The notes: generated by a model not told the origin, from the sequence alone. A stretch of DNA of 64,000 bases from JAFGPL01 sp963781805 (GCA_963781805.1 CAWAHF010000004.1:3038001-3102000); one strand, 5' to 3'. Shown: positions 17,008 through 25,908, counted from the stretch's first letter. A program made the numbers and translations.

Positions 17008-18921
17008 CTATTGAATTATAATCTTAGCCGTTTTTATTTCCGGGTTATCAGAAACCACTTTTACGAAATAAACCCCTTTGGGAAACCCTGCAACATTTAT
17101 GGTTTGACTACTACTATTAGAAGATTCACGCTCAAAAACTTTTGTACCCTGCAATTTATATAGTTGGATACAATATTTACCAACCCATTTATCCGATAAT
17201 TGTATCACCAGATAGTTTGAAACAGGATTTGGAAATAAGGTTAAAAGATTATTTTTTTGATTTATGTTTTCTATTGCATTTGGAATGTATACAGAATATT
17301 CAAAAGCACCAATATCGGGAGTTATAAGATTGCGTAAATTACCCGAATAATCAGTTTTAACAAAAGAAACAGGCTTGCCTTTAGCAATTGCGGGTGATGA
17401 TGATCTCAGCCGCAAATCTGAAATCGAATCAACAAAGTGCGGGGCTTGTGGTATGGGGCTGTGTGTCTCATTTCCTGTAGCCTGGACTCCTGCCCAATTA
17501 TTATAATAATAATGCGTACCAAACATTTGATACCAAATATAACTTCCATTTGGATTACTGGCTGAATAATAAAGGTTATAGTCACACGTATCTAATATCG
17601 TTGTTCCATCACTTGCACCATCTATAGCTGTCATGGCAGAAGATGGATAATTACAAAAAATATTATTCATTATGGTATGATGTGCATGTGATGTAGTTGT
17701 AAAAACAAATGCCCTATGTCCTGCCCCGGTAAAGGTGTTATTTACAATGTATACATGATTACCTGTGTACTCTAAATAAACCCCGTCCAATGTGGTATTT
17801 AAAAGTAAATTATTATAAATATAAATCGAATCATAACTTGTTGTTGGGGCAACTCCATTATAATTCTGCAGAAAAACTGATTCAGACTGAAATCCATTAC
17901 CACCATAGTAATCATATATTTTATTCCTGCGGATAGTTATATTTTTTATTTGTTGGTCGGGACTATGCATTGACATATCAACCCCGGTGGTATGGTAACC
18001 ACTATACAACTCATTATCCTGGATAATAACATTTCGCATCACAGCATTACCTGTAGTTCCTACAAGATTAACAGATATGTTTCTCCTGCCATTATCATGA
18101 GATATATTCTTCTCAATTATCATATCGGAGAAACCAAGGGCAAGTCCATAACCAACAGCTTCCTCTTTAGATGCTGTATATGCTAAAACACAATTTCTCA
18201 TTTGAAATCCGTGCATGGTTACTTCCGGCCAGTTCGATGTTCCGATACAGCGACCGGCAAAATATTGTAAATTAAGCCCGTCAATGGTTATATATTCTTT
18301 GGTAACATCTATTCCTTTAGCCAACTGTGTAACTTCGATCGTATCAATATCACTAATTGAACCATCATAAAAGAAATATACAGAATCATTCTGCCATAAA
18401 AATTTAAAATTTTTGGTAAGTCCGGCAAAGGTAGTTTCCCTGTCCAATCTGCCATCTCCCCAAATAACAGAATCATTGATTATGAAATATAAGGACGCAC
18501 GGCTTGAGCTACCGGGTATCCCATAATAAAGATCATAATCAATGAGCTCGTTTATTCGATAAACATTTGGATAGGATGGATGAGTTGTGAATGATGTTGA
18601 AGGTATAGAACCATATAGTTTTGGTTTAGGGCCTGTTCCATATGAAGAAAAAGTGATATAATTTGATACATTCCCACTTGAAGGTACGATCAAATATTCC
18701 ATCCACCTGTCGCCACACCTAAAAAGAATGGAATCACCCGGGTTAAATGTTTGTGAGTTTACATGGGCTATTGTTTTCCATGCAGTTGCAGGGCTTTTGC
18801 CTTTGGCTGTATCAGTACCATTGTTCGACACATAATAATTCGCAGCATTCACTCTAATGCTAATTACTGAAATTATAAGTGATATTATAATTGTTGAATA
18901 AAACTTTGTAGTTCTTTTCAT
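17008..18921 (-). CDS. Right-handed beta-helix protein, T9SS-secreted
   Basis: 637 residues. Signal peptide about 1-26, then NYYVSNNGTDTAKGKSPATA, the usual opening of bacterial parallel beta-helix (pectate-lyase-like) proteins, and helix coils to about 540 (N.I..N.I....G). The end is a T9SS sorting domain (TLFPNPVSNYLVIQL ... FPKGVYFVKVVSD). Surface or secreted; probably polysaccharide-active, but no catalytic triad was assigned. It is flanked on both sides by attC-like palindromes (16795-16984 after its 3' end and 18958-19150 before its start), so the gene itself could be a cassette. Confidence 0.82.
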   Translation of the reverse strand: MKRTTKFYSTIIISLIISVISIRVNAANYYVSNNGTDTAKGKSPATAWKTIAHVNSQTFNPGDSILFRCGDRWMEYLIVPSSGNVSNYITFSSYGTGPKPKLYGSIPSTSFTTHPSYPNVYRINELIDYDLYYGIPGSSSRASLYFIINDSVIWGDGRLDRETTFAGLTKNFKFLWQNDSVYFFYDGSISDIDTIEVTQLAKGIDVTKEYITIDGLNLQYFAGRCIGTSNWPEVTMHGFQMRNCVLAYTASKEEAVGYGLALGFSDMIIEKNISHDNGRRNISVNLVGTTGNAVMRNVIIQDNELYSGYHTTGVDMSMHSPDQQIKNITIRRNKIYDYYGGNGFQSESVFLQNYNGVAPTTSYDSIYIYNNLLLNTTLDGVYLEYTGNHVYIVNNTFTGAGHRAFVFTTTSHAHHTIMNNIFCNYPSSAMTAIDGASDGTTILDTCDYNLYYSASNPNGSYIWYQMFGTHYYYNNWAGVQATGNETHSPIPQAPHFVDSISDLRLRSSSPAIAKGKPVSFVKTDYSGNLRNLITPDIGAFEYSVYIPNAIENINQKNNLLTLFPNPVSNYLVIQLSDKWVGKYCIQLYKLQGTKVFERESSNSSSQTINVAGFPKGVYFVKVVSDNPEIKTAKIIIQ

Positions 18922-18957
18922 ATCGTTTGTTTCAATGAATGTTTGATTTTTATGTTT

Positions 18958-19156
18958 GCTAACGGTATATGATATGGTGTTGCAGTATTACGAGGCGATT
19001 TCCTATCAGTCTGCCTTCTAACCGCAGGTATGCAGGTTTACATCGACTTTTTTGCAAGCCACAACCGACCGGAAGCTAAACCTTCGGAAACCACTGAACT
19101 TTTCTCACGACCAAAGGGAGTAAACCCGCATACACTATACCATTTTAGTGCCGTAT
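18958..19156. repeat. attC-like palindrome
   Basis: Begins GCTAACGGTATATGATATGG and ends CATACACTATACC; the arms pair imperfectly. Its GCTAACGG opening is identical to that of the palindrome at 16795. It separates the ACT-domain gene from the beta-helix gene. Confidence 0.55.
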
Positions 19157-19172
19157 TTTATTTATATAAAAG

Positions 19173-19589
19173 TCATACATTCAATGCTGCTAAAGCTTTT
19201 TCGCAATCTTCTTGCTTTAAGTAAAGAACAACGCCATAACTATCCTTAATATCAGCTATTCCACTAGATTCGTAGACATTAATATTGAGATGAGAAAGCT
19301 TCTTAAAAATACCAGCACATTCTCCAGGTTCATCACTATTACTCTTAATTATCAGAGCAGTATAGGGACCATCCAGATTTAATCCTGCTTTTTTTGCTCC
19401 ATCTTTCATCTTTGAACTATCATTAGGGAAAAGAGAAAACTGAGTACGATTATTTTCAACAGGAATTGCCTTAAAAGCTAATAAGCTGACACCAACATCA
19501 GCAAACGTAGAAAGCAATTTATATGCTTCTCCTGCATTACTATCAACTGTAGTATTGAAATATTCAACTTTTTTTATTTCTAATGCCAT
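19173..19589 (-). CDS. ACT-domain protein
   Basis: 138 residues, no signal peptide, so cytoplasmic. Two ACT-like beta-alpha-beta units (about 1-65 and 75-138) are suggested by patterns such as LLSTFADVGVSLLAFKAIPV and IFKKLSHLNINVYESSGIAD. Stand-alone ACT proteins bind amino acids or other small ligands and regulate partner enzymes; the ligand here is unknown. It is a single gene between an attC-like palindrome and a full copy of the dispersed repeat, hence cassette-like. Confidence 0.72.
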   Translation of the reverse strand: MALEIKKVEYFNTTVDSNAGEAYKLLSTFADVGVSLLAFKAIPVENNRTQFSLFPNDSSKMKDGAKKAGLNLDGPYTALIIKSNSDEPGECAGIFKKLSHLNINVYESSGIADIKDSYGVVLYLKQEDCEKALAALNV

Positions 19590-19720
19590 ATTGTCAATTT
19601 TAAATATGTGAAAGTATAATGTTTTTTAATCAAATCAGTAATTTTACACTAAGTCTCCAATTCAATATATTTAGTTCAAAAGCACCATCAAGAAAATCTA
19701 AATATAGATACTTTTTCCAG

Positions 19721-20098
19721 AAAGGTAACTATATTTCGCATATAGCTTTAGTTATTGTTTTGTAGTAAAGGGTCATAGAATTTTATGAACTCCATACCGC
19801 GTTTATTTTTCATTTTGTACCACAAATTCTCCGGTGTTTATATATACCTGCATCGCCTTCGCGAACCTGCCCGTCCCTGCCTGTCGTTCGGCAGTTCAGG
19901 CAGGCGGTCAGGCGGAGCAAGGCCTGTCGATTTTAGGCAGGATATTGTGTTCATCTCGTTATTCCAACCAGTAAGCAATTTACTAAAATTTCCGAAATGG
20001 AAATGACAGGTAATAAGGCCTGTGGGGTATTGCATTGGCAAGAGGTGTTGAAAGAAGGCGGGATGTATGTCAAGCGTTAATTAAGCACGTGCCATTGT
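19721..20098. repeat. Dispersed repeat, full copy with GC-rich insert
   Basis: 5' module 19721-19854, a GC-rich centre containing a CCTGCCTG/CAGGCAGG hairpin (19876-19904), then 3' module 19971-20098 (AGCAATTTAC, TTTCCGAAATGG, TTGGCAAGAGGTGTTGAA, AGCGTTAATTAAGCACG). The whole is shared with copies at 25.6 and 33.6 kb. It covers most of the gap between the ACT gene and the toxin gene. Confidence 0.8.
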
Positions 20099-20117
20099 GA
20101 AGGGTTAGCTGGTTATT

Positions 20118-20411
20118 TTAAATTATCTCCTTTAGTAATCTTGCTGAATGATATACCCTTAAAATATCTATTTTTTCGTCGCTTTTAATCCGGTATATGA
20201 TTCGATAATTGCCTTCAATTAATTCCCGAAAAGCAGGATCAGAAAATTCCGGGACTATTCTTCCTATGTAAGGATTGTCTTTTAAAATCTGAACTCTTTT
20301 GTATATTTTATTTGATGTAATTGTTGCATATCGAAGAGAATCATACGCTATATAATCAAAAATTTCTTTTAAATCCAACGTTGATATATCAGTCCAGATT
20401 ATTTTGACCAT
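20118..20411 (-). CDS. RelE/ParE-family toxin
   Basis: 97 residues, the normal size for the family. The pattern is typical of ParE/RelE: IIWTDISTLDLKEIFDYIA at the start, NPYIGRIVPEF in the middle, then RELIEGNYRIIYRI and DILRVYHSARLL at the end. ParE members poison gyrase and RelE members cleave mRNA on the ribosome; which applies cannot be told. It overlaps the antitoxin gene by 13 bases, the usual translational coupling. Toxin-antitoxin pairs are common stabilisers of cassette arrays. Confidence 0.88.
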   Translation of the reverse strand: MVKIIWTDISTLDLKEIFDYIAYDSLRYATITSNKIYKRVQILKDNPYIGRIVPEFSDPAFRELIEGNYRIIYRIKSDEKIDILRVYHSARLLKEII

Positions 20412-20587
20412 TTATCAATCATCAATTTAACGTCTTCATTAGAAACAACCTTACCTTCATCTGCTTGCTTTAAACCTTCTTCGACTTTTTCAATAAAGAT
20501 TAGCTGATCAATTAATTCATCGATTGTAAAAGAATCGGGAAGGTTTTTTATGGTCTTATTTAATTTCTCTTTAGTAATCATAATCAT
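20399..20587 (-). CDS. Antitoxin of ParE-type pair
   Basis: 62 residues, acidic, mainly helical (SFTIDELIDQLIFIEKVEEGLKQADEGKVV). Small proteins of this kind precede ParE-type toxins in Bacteroidota, and the 'VEEGLKQADEGKVVSNEDV' tail is typical. The N-terminal segment would bind DNA and autoregulate the pair. It is the first gene of the two-gene operon. The start could also be the Met at position 3. Confidence 0.8.
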   Translation of the reverse strand: MIMITKEKLNKTIKNLPDSFTIDELIDQLIFIEKVEEGLKQADEGKVVSNEDVKLMIDKWSK

Positions 20588-20690
20588 GAATTTTTGTAAA
20601 GTTAATAATTTTGATCATCTGAATCTGATAGTGGTGATATTACAATTAAGCCTGACTACCATATAAGAGAGCATAACATTTGCTTTATTT

Positions 20691-20762
20691 CTCTTCAAAG
20701 AACAATTTACAAAAATTTCCGAAAGGGCTACTTTTTGCTTTTGGTTTAGAAGAGTGTTAGTT
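20691..20762. repeat. Short copy of dispersed repeat and cassette-type core
   Basis: The TCAAAGAACAATTTAC / TTTCCGAAAGG part of the 3' module is followed by GAAGAGTGTTAGTTATAGGC, which matches the end seen at 34.73 kb and the core found near 21593. Confidence 0.6.
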
Positions 20763-20777
20763 ATAGGCGGTTGTAAT

Positions 20778-21587
20778 TTACAAATAATATATAAGCTTTA
20801 GCAAATAACTTAATCCAGAATAATCAATCTTTGTTTTTGTCACTGGGAAAAATGACGTATTATCTGTTTGTACAACTAGTAAATTTTCAGCCCCTATTTC
20901 ATTTGATTTTCCTGTCCTATATTTAATATCTAATTCAAAACCAAACTTATTACTAAATTTGTATCCTAATCCTATGCTGCTTTGCCAAGCCAAACAAAAA
21001 TCTTTTGAAGTCATTTTAGCTTGATTAGTTGTCCAAATAGAAACATCAGTTTTCGCATTTATTCCATCTTGATTGAGTATAGAATAATAAGAAATCAAGC
21101 CTATACCTAAATCAAGGTAGAAGCGCTCAGTATTGAAAATTCTATACGAAGGAGAAATTTCAAAAATCAATGTATTTATTTGAAAACTATAATCATAGAT
21201 TACCGTATCTAAAGGAGGTAAAACAAATTGGGCAGACTCTGAATCATATACAAATCCAGAGAATTCCTTAGCGGTCATAAATTCACGATTCTGTTTTGTA
21301 TGAAATAAGTATCCTATTGAATAATCTATTAAAATTCTGGGAATCTTTTTAAATCTAGTCGCAAAACCTGCACCTATATTTTTAAATCCATTTAACTTAT
21401 CAAAATCACCTGTTGTTAAATTGGGATACTCGGTCAAAGATTTATTAAAATCAGTAAGCTTTGAATCCTGATAACCCAATTCAAAATAAACATTTGATAT
21501 TTTAATTTGTCCGTTGGCAAAAACTACAATATTAACCAGGAGTATTGTAATAATTATTCTCAATATATTTTTCGATGTCACACTCAT
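20778..21587 (-). CDS. Predicted outer-membrane beta-barrel protein
   Basis: 269 residues. A signal peptide (about 1-26, ending FANGQ) is followed by alternating polar/hydrophobic strands (IGAGFATRFKK, SSIGLGYKFSNKFGFELDIKYRTG) ending in a strand with an aromatic residue near the C-terminus (YLLKLIYYL), typical of small outer-membrane barrels. No precise family recognised. It is a lone gene flanked by the core motif GTTAGYTATARGC on both sides (about 20755 before its 3' end and 21593 just before its start), so it has the form of a mobile cassette. Confidence 0.68.
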   Translation of the reverse strand: MSVTSKNILRIIITILLVNIVVFANGQIKISNVYFELGYQDSKLTDFNKSLTEYPNLTTGDFDKLNGFKNIGAGFATRFKKIPRILIDYSIGYLFHTKQNREFMTAKEFSGFVYDSESAQFVLPPLDTVIYDYSFQINTLIFEISPSYRIFNTERFYLDLGIGLISYYSILNQDGINAKTDVSIWTTNQAKMTSKDFCLAWQSSIGLGYKFSNKFGFELDIKYRTGKSNEIGAENLLVVQTDNTSFFPVTKTKIDYSGLSYLLKLIYYL

Positions 21588-22032
21588 GGCTGCTTATAGC
21601 TAACTATCAGCTATGCGAATAAAAGTTCACTTTATTTCTTTTCAAAGAGCAATTTACAAAATTTTCCGAAAGGACAATGACAGGTTATAAGGCTTATAAC
21701 TTTTAAGGTAAAGTAGTGGGTATTAAATTGGCAAGAGGGGCTGAAGCAAGTTAGTATTTATACCACGCGTTGATTAAAGGCGTGCCATAGGGGGGCTATG
21801 AGAGGATTAGGGGTGCAATTCCCCTTTACCTACTCGACTATTCTAAGTATTCAAACATAGTATAACTGTTTAGCAATTAATTTCCTGATTTCAGATTACA
21901 TTATTGTTTTGTTAAATACCGTATGTCATTTTATCTCCTTATAAATTGCTGCTTTAATCTCCCACCGGCCGAAGTCTGCGCTAAACCGTTTTCCTCGAAT
22001 CTTCCTGAAAGAAATGCACTTTTATGACTTTT
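21588..22032. repeat. Dispersed repeat 3' module in gene-free gap
   Basis: Just upstream of the barrel gene start lies the core CTTATAGCTAACTATCAG (about 21593-21610), identical to a stretch at about 36066. Then comes the 3' module (21641-21792) ending in the GCGTTGATTAAAGGCGTGCC hairpin. The rest, to 22032, holds only a small GGGG..CCCC hairpin and no gene. Confidence 0.65.
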
Positions 22033-22434
22033 TTAGTCTGTAACTATTTTGTATTCACCCTTTTCCCATGCCATGAAACCTTCGTATAAATGATATAGGT
22101 TTTTAAAATTCTGATTTTTCATTATTTCAACGGCTCCTAAACTTCTTACACCACCTTTACAGTAAACCAGATATTTTTTATTTTTATCAAACCTACTAAT
22201 CTTGTCTTGAAAATTAGCAGACTTGTAATCAATGAGAATTACTTTTTCAAGATGTCCGCTATTAAATTCTTCCGGTGTTCTAACATCCAGGATTACAAAA
22301 TTAGTGTCTCCACTATGTTTTTTAATTAATTCCTTTGCTTGCTGGCAGCTGATATCTTCTTTCAACCTGGTTTGTGCATTTGCAATATTCATCATTATTA
22401 ATAGTATCGATAGGCATAAAATATTCTTTTTCAT
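22033..22434 (-). CDS. Exported rhodanese-like protein
   Basis: 133 residues. A signal peptide (about 1-20, ending NIANAQ) places it in the periplasm. A single rhodanese domain follows with FVILDVRTPEEFNSGHL and the active-site loop YCKGGVRS carrying the persulfide-forming Cys. Such proteins move sulfur or act as thiol carriers. It lies 47 bp after the AhpD-like gene on the same strand, so the two are probably one operon, divergent from a LysR regulator. Confidence 0.87.
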   Translation of the reverse strand: MKKNILCLSILLIMMNIANAQTRLKEDISCQQAKELIKKHSGDTNFVILDVRTPEEFNSGHLEKVILIDYKSANFQDKISRFDKNKKYLVYCKGGVRSLGAVEIMKNQNFKNLYHLYEGFMAWEKGEYKIVTD

Positions 22435-22481
22435 TTTTATAGCTTTATTAATTTAACATTCTTAAAATTATGTTATCCGGG

Positions 22482-22766
22482 TTACTTTATTACCTGTCCT
22501 AGATTACTTATTAATTCCGAATACTTTGCTCTTTTACTTCCCGAAGAGATTGACATAGAGATTGCCAAAGCTTCGGCAATTTCTTCTTTTGATGCTCCGG
22601 CATCTATCGCCTTTTTATAATGCCAATTTATGCAGGGTACACAATCAGCCATGACAGAGCATGCTACTGCAATTAGTTCTTTTTCTTTTTTATTTAAAGT
22701 ATTTTCTTTAAATACTTTATCAGAGAAATTGTCATACAATTCATTTATTTCTTTCAATAAAAACAT
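22482..22766 (-). CDS. AhpD-like carboxymuconolactone decarboxylase family protein
   Basis: 94 residues, all helical. It has the AhpD-like CxxC...H motif (DCVPCINWHYKKAI) followed by GASKEEIAEALAI, the conserved second helix. Family members act as peroxidase/disulfide reductases or decarboxylases; the CxxC here favours redox chemistry. Cytoplasmic. A strong AGGAGG Shine-Dalgarno (about 22771-22776 on the complement) and a -7 element lie upstream. First gene of the operon with the rhodanese. Confidence 0.87.
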   Translation of the reverse strand: MFLLKEINELYDNFSDKVFKENTLNKKEKELIAVACSVMADCVPCINWHYKKAIDAGASKEEIAEALAISMSISSGSKRAKYSELISNLGQVIK

Positions 22767-22797
22767 AATAACCTCCTTTATTTTTAGTTTATATTTG

Positions 22798-22805
22798 CAA
22801 ATGTA
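22798..22805 (-). promoter_or_regulatory. -7 promoter element of the AhpD/rhodanese operon
   Basis: Complement reads TACATTTG, matching TAnnTTTG, 32 bases before the AhpD-like start codon and close to the LysR palindrome. Confidence 0.6.
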
Positions 22806-22835
22806 TTCAATAGATAATTAAGATAGAAGCGATAT

Positions 22836-22858
22836 ATTTCGATAGTTAATATCGAAAT
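22836..22858. promoter_or_regulatory. Candidate LysR operator
   Basis: ATTTCGAT, 7 bases, ATCGAAAT: an 8-base-arm palindrome of the T-N11-A kind bound by LysR regulators. It sits between the regulator and its divergent target operon, about 17 bases before the regulator's ATG. Confidence 0.7.
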
Positions 22859-22874
22859 TTACGATATGTAAATC

Positions 22875-23771
22875 ATGGAATTCAGAGAACTAAAAACATT
22901 TCAGGTAGTTGCAACTTTGCTAAGTTTTAACAAAGCAGCAGATGTGCTTCATCTGGCCCAGTCAACTGTTTCTGCACAAATACGTTCATTGGAAAACAGC
23001 CTGGGAAAGGAACTATTCCTAAGGGCAGGAAAAACCATCAGTCTTACGCCGGCAGGGATTAAACTATCGTCATATACTCAACGACTGGTTAATATAGAAA
23101 AAGAAATACAAAGTGTTCTGGGAAATCTTGATGATAAATACGGAAATTTAACCATAAAAACGCCTCAAACTGTTAGCACTTACTTTTTCCCTGATTTAAT
23201 AAAAGAGTTTCAATTATTATTCCCTAAAGTCGGTTTTAATATTGACTGGTGTACGAGCTACAATTTGGTTGATATACTTAATTCAGGCACAATAGATTTA
23301 GCTTTCCTGATAACAGACAGTTTTGTAGAAAAGAATTTGCATACCGAAGAAATAACTAAAATAAAAATGGTTTTGGCTGTTCATCCGCAAGATGAATTAT
23401 TGAGAAACAAAAAAGTGACAATCCAGGATTTAAATGACAAAACTTTACTCTTTGCTAAGTCGGACTGCAATTATGGAAAAATTATGCAGAAAATGCTTCT
23501 TCAATCTGATATTAAACCCAGGAAAATAATTGGAATCAATAGTCTTGACGCTATAAAAAAAATACTGATTCTGGGAAGCGGAGTAGCATTCCTGCCTGAA
23601 ATAGTTATTGCCGATGAGCTTAAAAAAGGTTTATTACAAACGCTTAATTGGTCAGGCACAAATTTTGGTTCAAAATTAATTATGATATGGTCAAGAGAAA
23701 AACATATCTCCGAAGCTTTGCGCGCATTTATGATGATGATAAAAAAAAGATATAGTTCATCCCATGATTGA
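22875..23771 (+). CDS. LysR-family transcriptional regulator
   Basis: 298 residues. N-terminal winged helix-turn-helix (about 1-60; SFNKAADVLHLAQSTVSAQIRSLE) and a two-lobe periplasmic-binding-protein-like effector domain (about 90-290). It is divergent from the AhpD-like/rhodanese operon with a T-N11-A palindrome between, so it very likely controls that operon and itself. The effector is unknown; the redox nature of the targets suggests oxidative or sulfur stress. It is one of the few plus-strand non-IS genes in this region. Confidence 0.92.
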   Translation: MEFRELKTFQVVATLLSFNKAADVLHLAQSTVSAQIRSLENSLGKELFLRAGKTISLTPAGIKLSSYTQRLVNIEKEIQSVLGNLDDKYGNLTIKTPQTVSTYFFPDLIKEFQLLFPKVGFNIDWCTSYNLVDILNSGTIDLAFLITDSFVEKNLHTEEITKIKMVLAVHPQDELLRNKKVTIQDLNDKTLLFAKSDCNYGKIMQKMLLQSDIKPRKIIGINSLDAIKKILILGSGVAFLPEIVIADELKKGLLQTLNWSGTNFGSKLIMIWSREKHISEALRAFMMMIKKRYSSSHD

Positions 23772-23785
23772 GATTTGAAATAGCA

Positions 23786-23915
23786 GACAACGGTCCTTGT
23801 GTAAAATTTGGGCAGGCGTGAACTCGGACAACCTGTCCACCGCTAGCTGGTTTATATTTTTAGTTTTACTTGTCATACTGCTACTCCACCCCGCCTTAGT
23901 TTTATGCCGTGTTGC
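23786..23915. repeat. attC-like palindrome after LysR gene
   Basis: The arm ACAACGG..TAAAATTTGGGCAGGCG is mirrored imperfectly by CGCCTTAGTTTTATGCCGTGTTGC. Begins 14 bases after the LysR stop. Ends ACAAC/GTGTTG resemble the other cassette-type cores. Confidence 0.5.
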
Positions 23916-23929
23916 ATTGTGCTTATTTT

Positions 23930-24373
23930 TCAATTTAATGATTCAGGACATTCTATTCTACATATATTACAAGCTATCAACCATCCTCCACATTCAGTTG
24001 AAGTAAAACAAATTTCTCAACATTTCTTTTGGTCAATTGTTATTCCATTTAGAGCTGATTGTGGGCAGGAATCAATACATATTTGACAATTTTCAGGACA
24101 CAAGTTTTTTGTTAACGGATCTGAATCTATTTTCATATTAGTTATTACTCCTCCTAACCAAAGTCTATTTCCATATTTCTCATTTATTAGTAAAGTGTTC
24201 TTTCCAATACTTCCTAATCCTGCTAATTGAACTGAATGCTTTAAGGAAATTATTCCTCTTCCATGTTTTCTTTGTGAATCCCAATATTCATATGGTTCAG
24301 ATGAAGGAATAGGCATTGCTTTTTTGCCGTTTTCTTCAATTTTAAGTGATAATTTTAAAGATATGTTATCCAT
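23930..24373 (-). pseudogene. QueG-like ferredoxin-type protein fragment
   Basis: The readable part (118 residues, to 24017) contains HGRGIISLKHSVQLAGLGSIGKNTLL and a first cluster motif CPENCQICIDSCP, as in epoxyqueuosine-reductase-like proteins with two 4Fe-4S clusters. An in-frame TGA follows QKKC. The same frame then continues for 28 residues with GGWLIACNICRIECP, the expected second cluster. The ~90-150 N-terminal residues of the family are absent. So this is a truncated gene with a probable CGA-to-TGA nonsense change. A selenocysteine reading is not supported: the position is normally Arg or Lys. Confidence 0.72.
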
Positions 24374-24544
24374 CCTGTACTTAAAAATCCTTCTTTAATA
24401 AATTGAATTTCTATAATAGTATGCCAGCCTCACTTGCCCAACCAGGCGGGCTTCCCCCGATTAGGCGGGGCAGGCTATGCAACGCCGCTTCATGTTGGGT
24501 CTCGTTCCTCGACCACACGAAGCCTTATTTATTGGCCACAGTAA

Positions 24545-25432
24545 TTAATTTTTATATCCAACTATGCTATTTTGATTTGGCATTGGGTTATAATATGAAT
24601 CTACAATAGTTACTGAACATTTACAAAATGAATCTAAATCAACCCTGATTTGCATCCATGCTGTATGGTATTGATTATTTATTTTGATTAGAAGTTTCAA
24701 ATATCCAGTTTCTCCTAATTTCCAATATGATTCGTCCCAATTTGAAGAACTATGAAAATATCTTAGTAAATATGTTCCTGCTCCGTATTTACTCCAATTT
24801 TCCGTTACTATGCCATTAAATTTAATTGTATCACCTACCATAGCTTGAACAGAATTTGTTTCTGTAAAAAATATAAGATTCGAAAATGAATTAATACTTA
24901 AATCAGAATACGTCCATACAGAATCATTTTTTGTCGCTTTCCGATTCCAAAACATAAAATCAAAGTCAATTGTATCATCTTGGTTAATATCAAATTGATT
25001 AGTTCCATACACCTTTCTAAAAGGTAAACACTTTGTGTCATTATTAATCATTCTTTGATCAATATTTTCTTCTTGATTATCATCGACAATAGCTGAAGAA
25101 ACCTGAACAAATGGTATAGCTTGTCCCATAAATTCACACTTAAATGTTTGATCTTCAATAAGTGAACAGTTTAGTTTTATTCTTGTACCTTCATATCCAT
25201 CTCCGGTAAAAGGATTATCACCCTTGAATTTATTATTTATTTCCGATGCAAAATAAACACCATCAAGAATTCTGGGGTCACCTGATATGTTTGTGATATT
25301 TAGAACATAATAGTCAGTATTGTCTCCTTGTCCAACAATCGTTGCTTCAAAAGCATAATTCTTAATTTCATCGGTCTTACTACATGATAGCACAGCCAAA
25401 AGAGCTAAAATAATAATGCTGTTATTTTTCAT
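24545..25432 (-). CDS. Hypothetical lipoprotein
   Basis: 295 residues with a lipobox (LLAVLSCSK), so an envelope lipoprotein. The body is beta-rich with no recognised domain. The pattern NYAFEATIVGQGDNTDYYVLNI near the start, and many aromatic and acidic residues, suggest a binding protein. The 171 bases between its 3' end and the QueG-like fragment hold a GC-rich GCGGGC/GCCTG tract related to the interspersed palindromes. It stands alone and is preceded by a full dispersed repeat. Confidence 0.7.
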   Translation of the reverse strand: MKNNSIIILALLAVLSCSKTDEIKNYAFEATIVGQGDNTDYYVLNITNISGDPRILDGVYFASEINNKFKGDNPFTGDGYEGTRIKLNCSLIEDQTFKCEFMGQAIPFVQVSSAIVDDNQEENIDQRMINNDTKCLPFRKVYGTNQFDINQDDTIDFDFMFWNRKATKNDSVWTYSDLSINSFSNLIFFTETNSVQAMVGDTIKFNGIVTENWSKYGAGTYLLRYFHSSSNWDESYWKLGETGYLKLLIKINNQYHTAWMQIRVDLDSFCKCSVTIVDSYYNPMPNQNSIVGYKN

Positions 25433-25554
25433 ATTTATGAGGTTTTTGTTTATTCCGACTAAAGGTAAAATATTTTAGTAAATTTTGTCATATTAAATTC
25501 TTTTATCGTTAGCTCTCAAACTCAACTCCAGCAGCTGAGTTGGGGGATTGTGGC

Positions 25555-25908
25555 CAACATCCAAATATACTTATCTTTTTCTTTAAAGGTAAATATTTCG
25601 CATATAGCTTTAGTTATTGATTTATTGTAAAGGGTAATGGATATTTACGAACGCCATTCCGTGTTTTTTTCGTCTTGTACCACAAATACTCCTGTATTTT
25701 TATCTGCCTGCATCGCCTATTTTAGGCAGGTTATTATGTTCATCTGGTTATTCCAAACAATAAGCAATTTACAAAAATTTTCGAAATGACAATGACAGGT
25801 TATAAGGGTTATAACTTTTAACGCCAAAATGTGGGCTTTTGAATTGGCAAGAGGTGTTGAATGAAGGCAGGATGTATGTTATCCATGAAGTAAATGCGAG
25901 CCTTTTAG
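25555..25908. repeat. Dispersed repeat, full copy
   Basis: 5' module 25555-25720 (ATCCAAATATAC, GCATATAGCTTTAGTTATTG, CACAAATACTCCTGT) and 3' module 25761-25908 (AGCAATTTAC, CGAAATGACAATGACAGG, TTGGCAAGAGGTGTTGAATG). The central GC-rich tract is short here. An IS66 element is inserted 59 bases further on. Confidence 0.82.

Noticed and set aside
19785..20041. Short open frames on both strands in the dispersed repeat (also at 33582-33880)
   Set aside because: The arginine/proline-rich reading (YLHRLREPARP) comes from the GC-rich hairpin tract and recurs wherever the repeat occurs.
24014..24019. Selenocysteine at the TGA in the QueG-like fragment
   Set aside because: The position is normally basic, the N-terminus is also missing, and no hairpin was evident after the TGA; a pseudogene is simpler.
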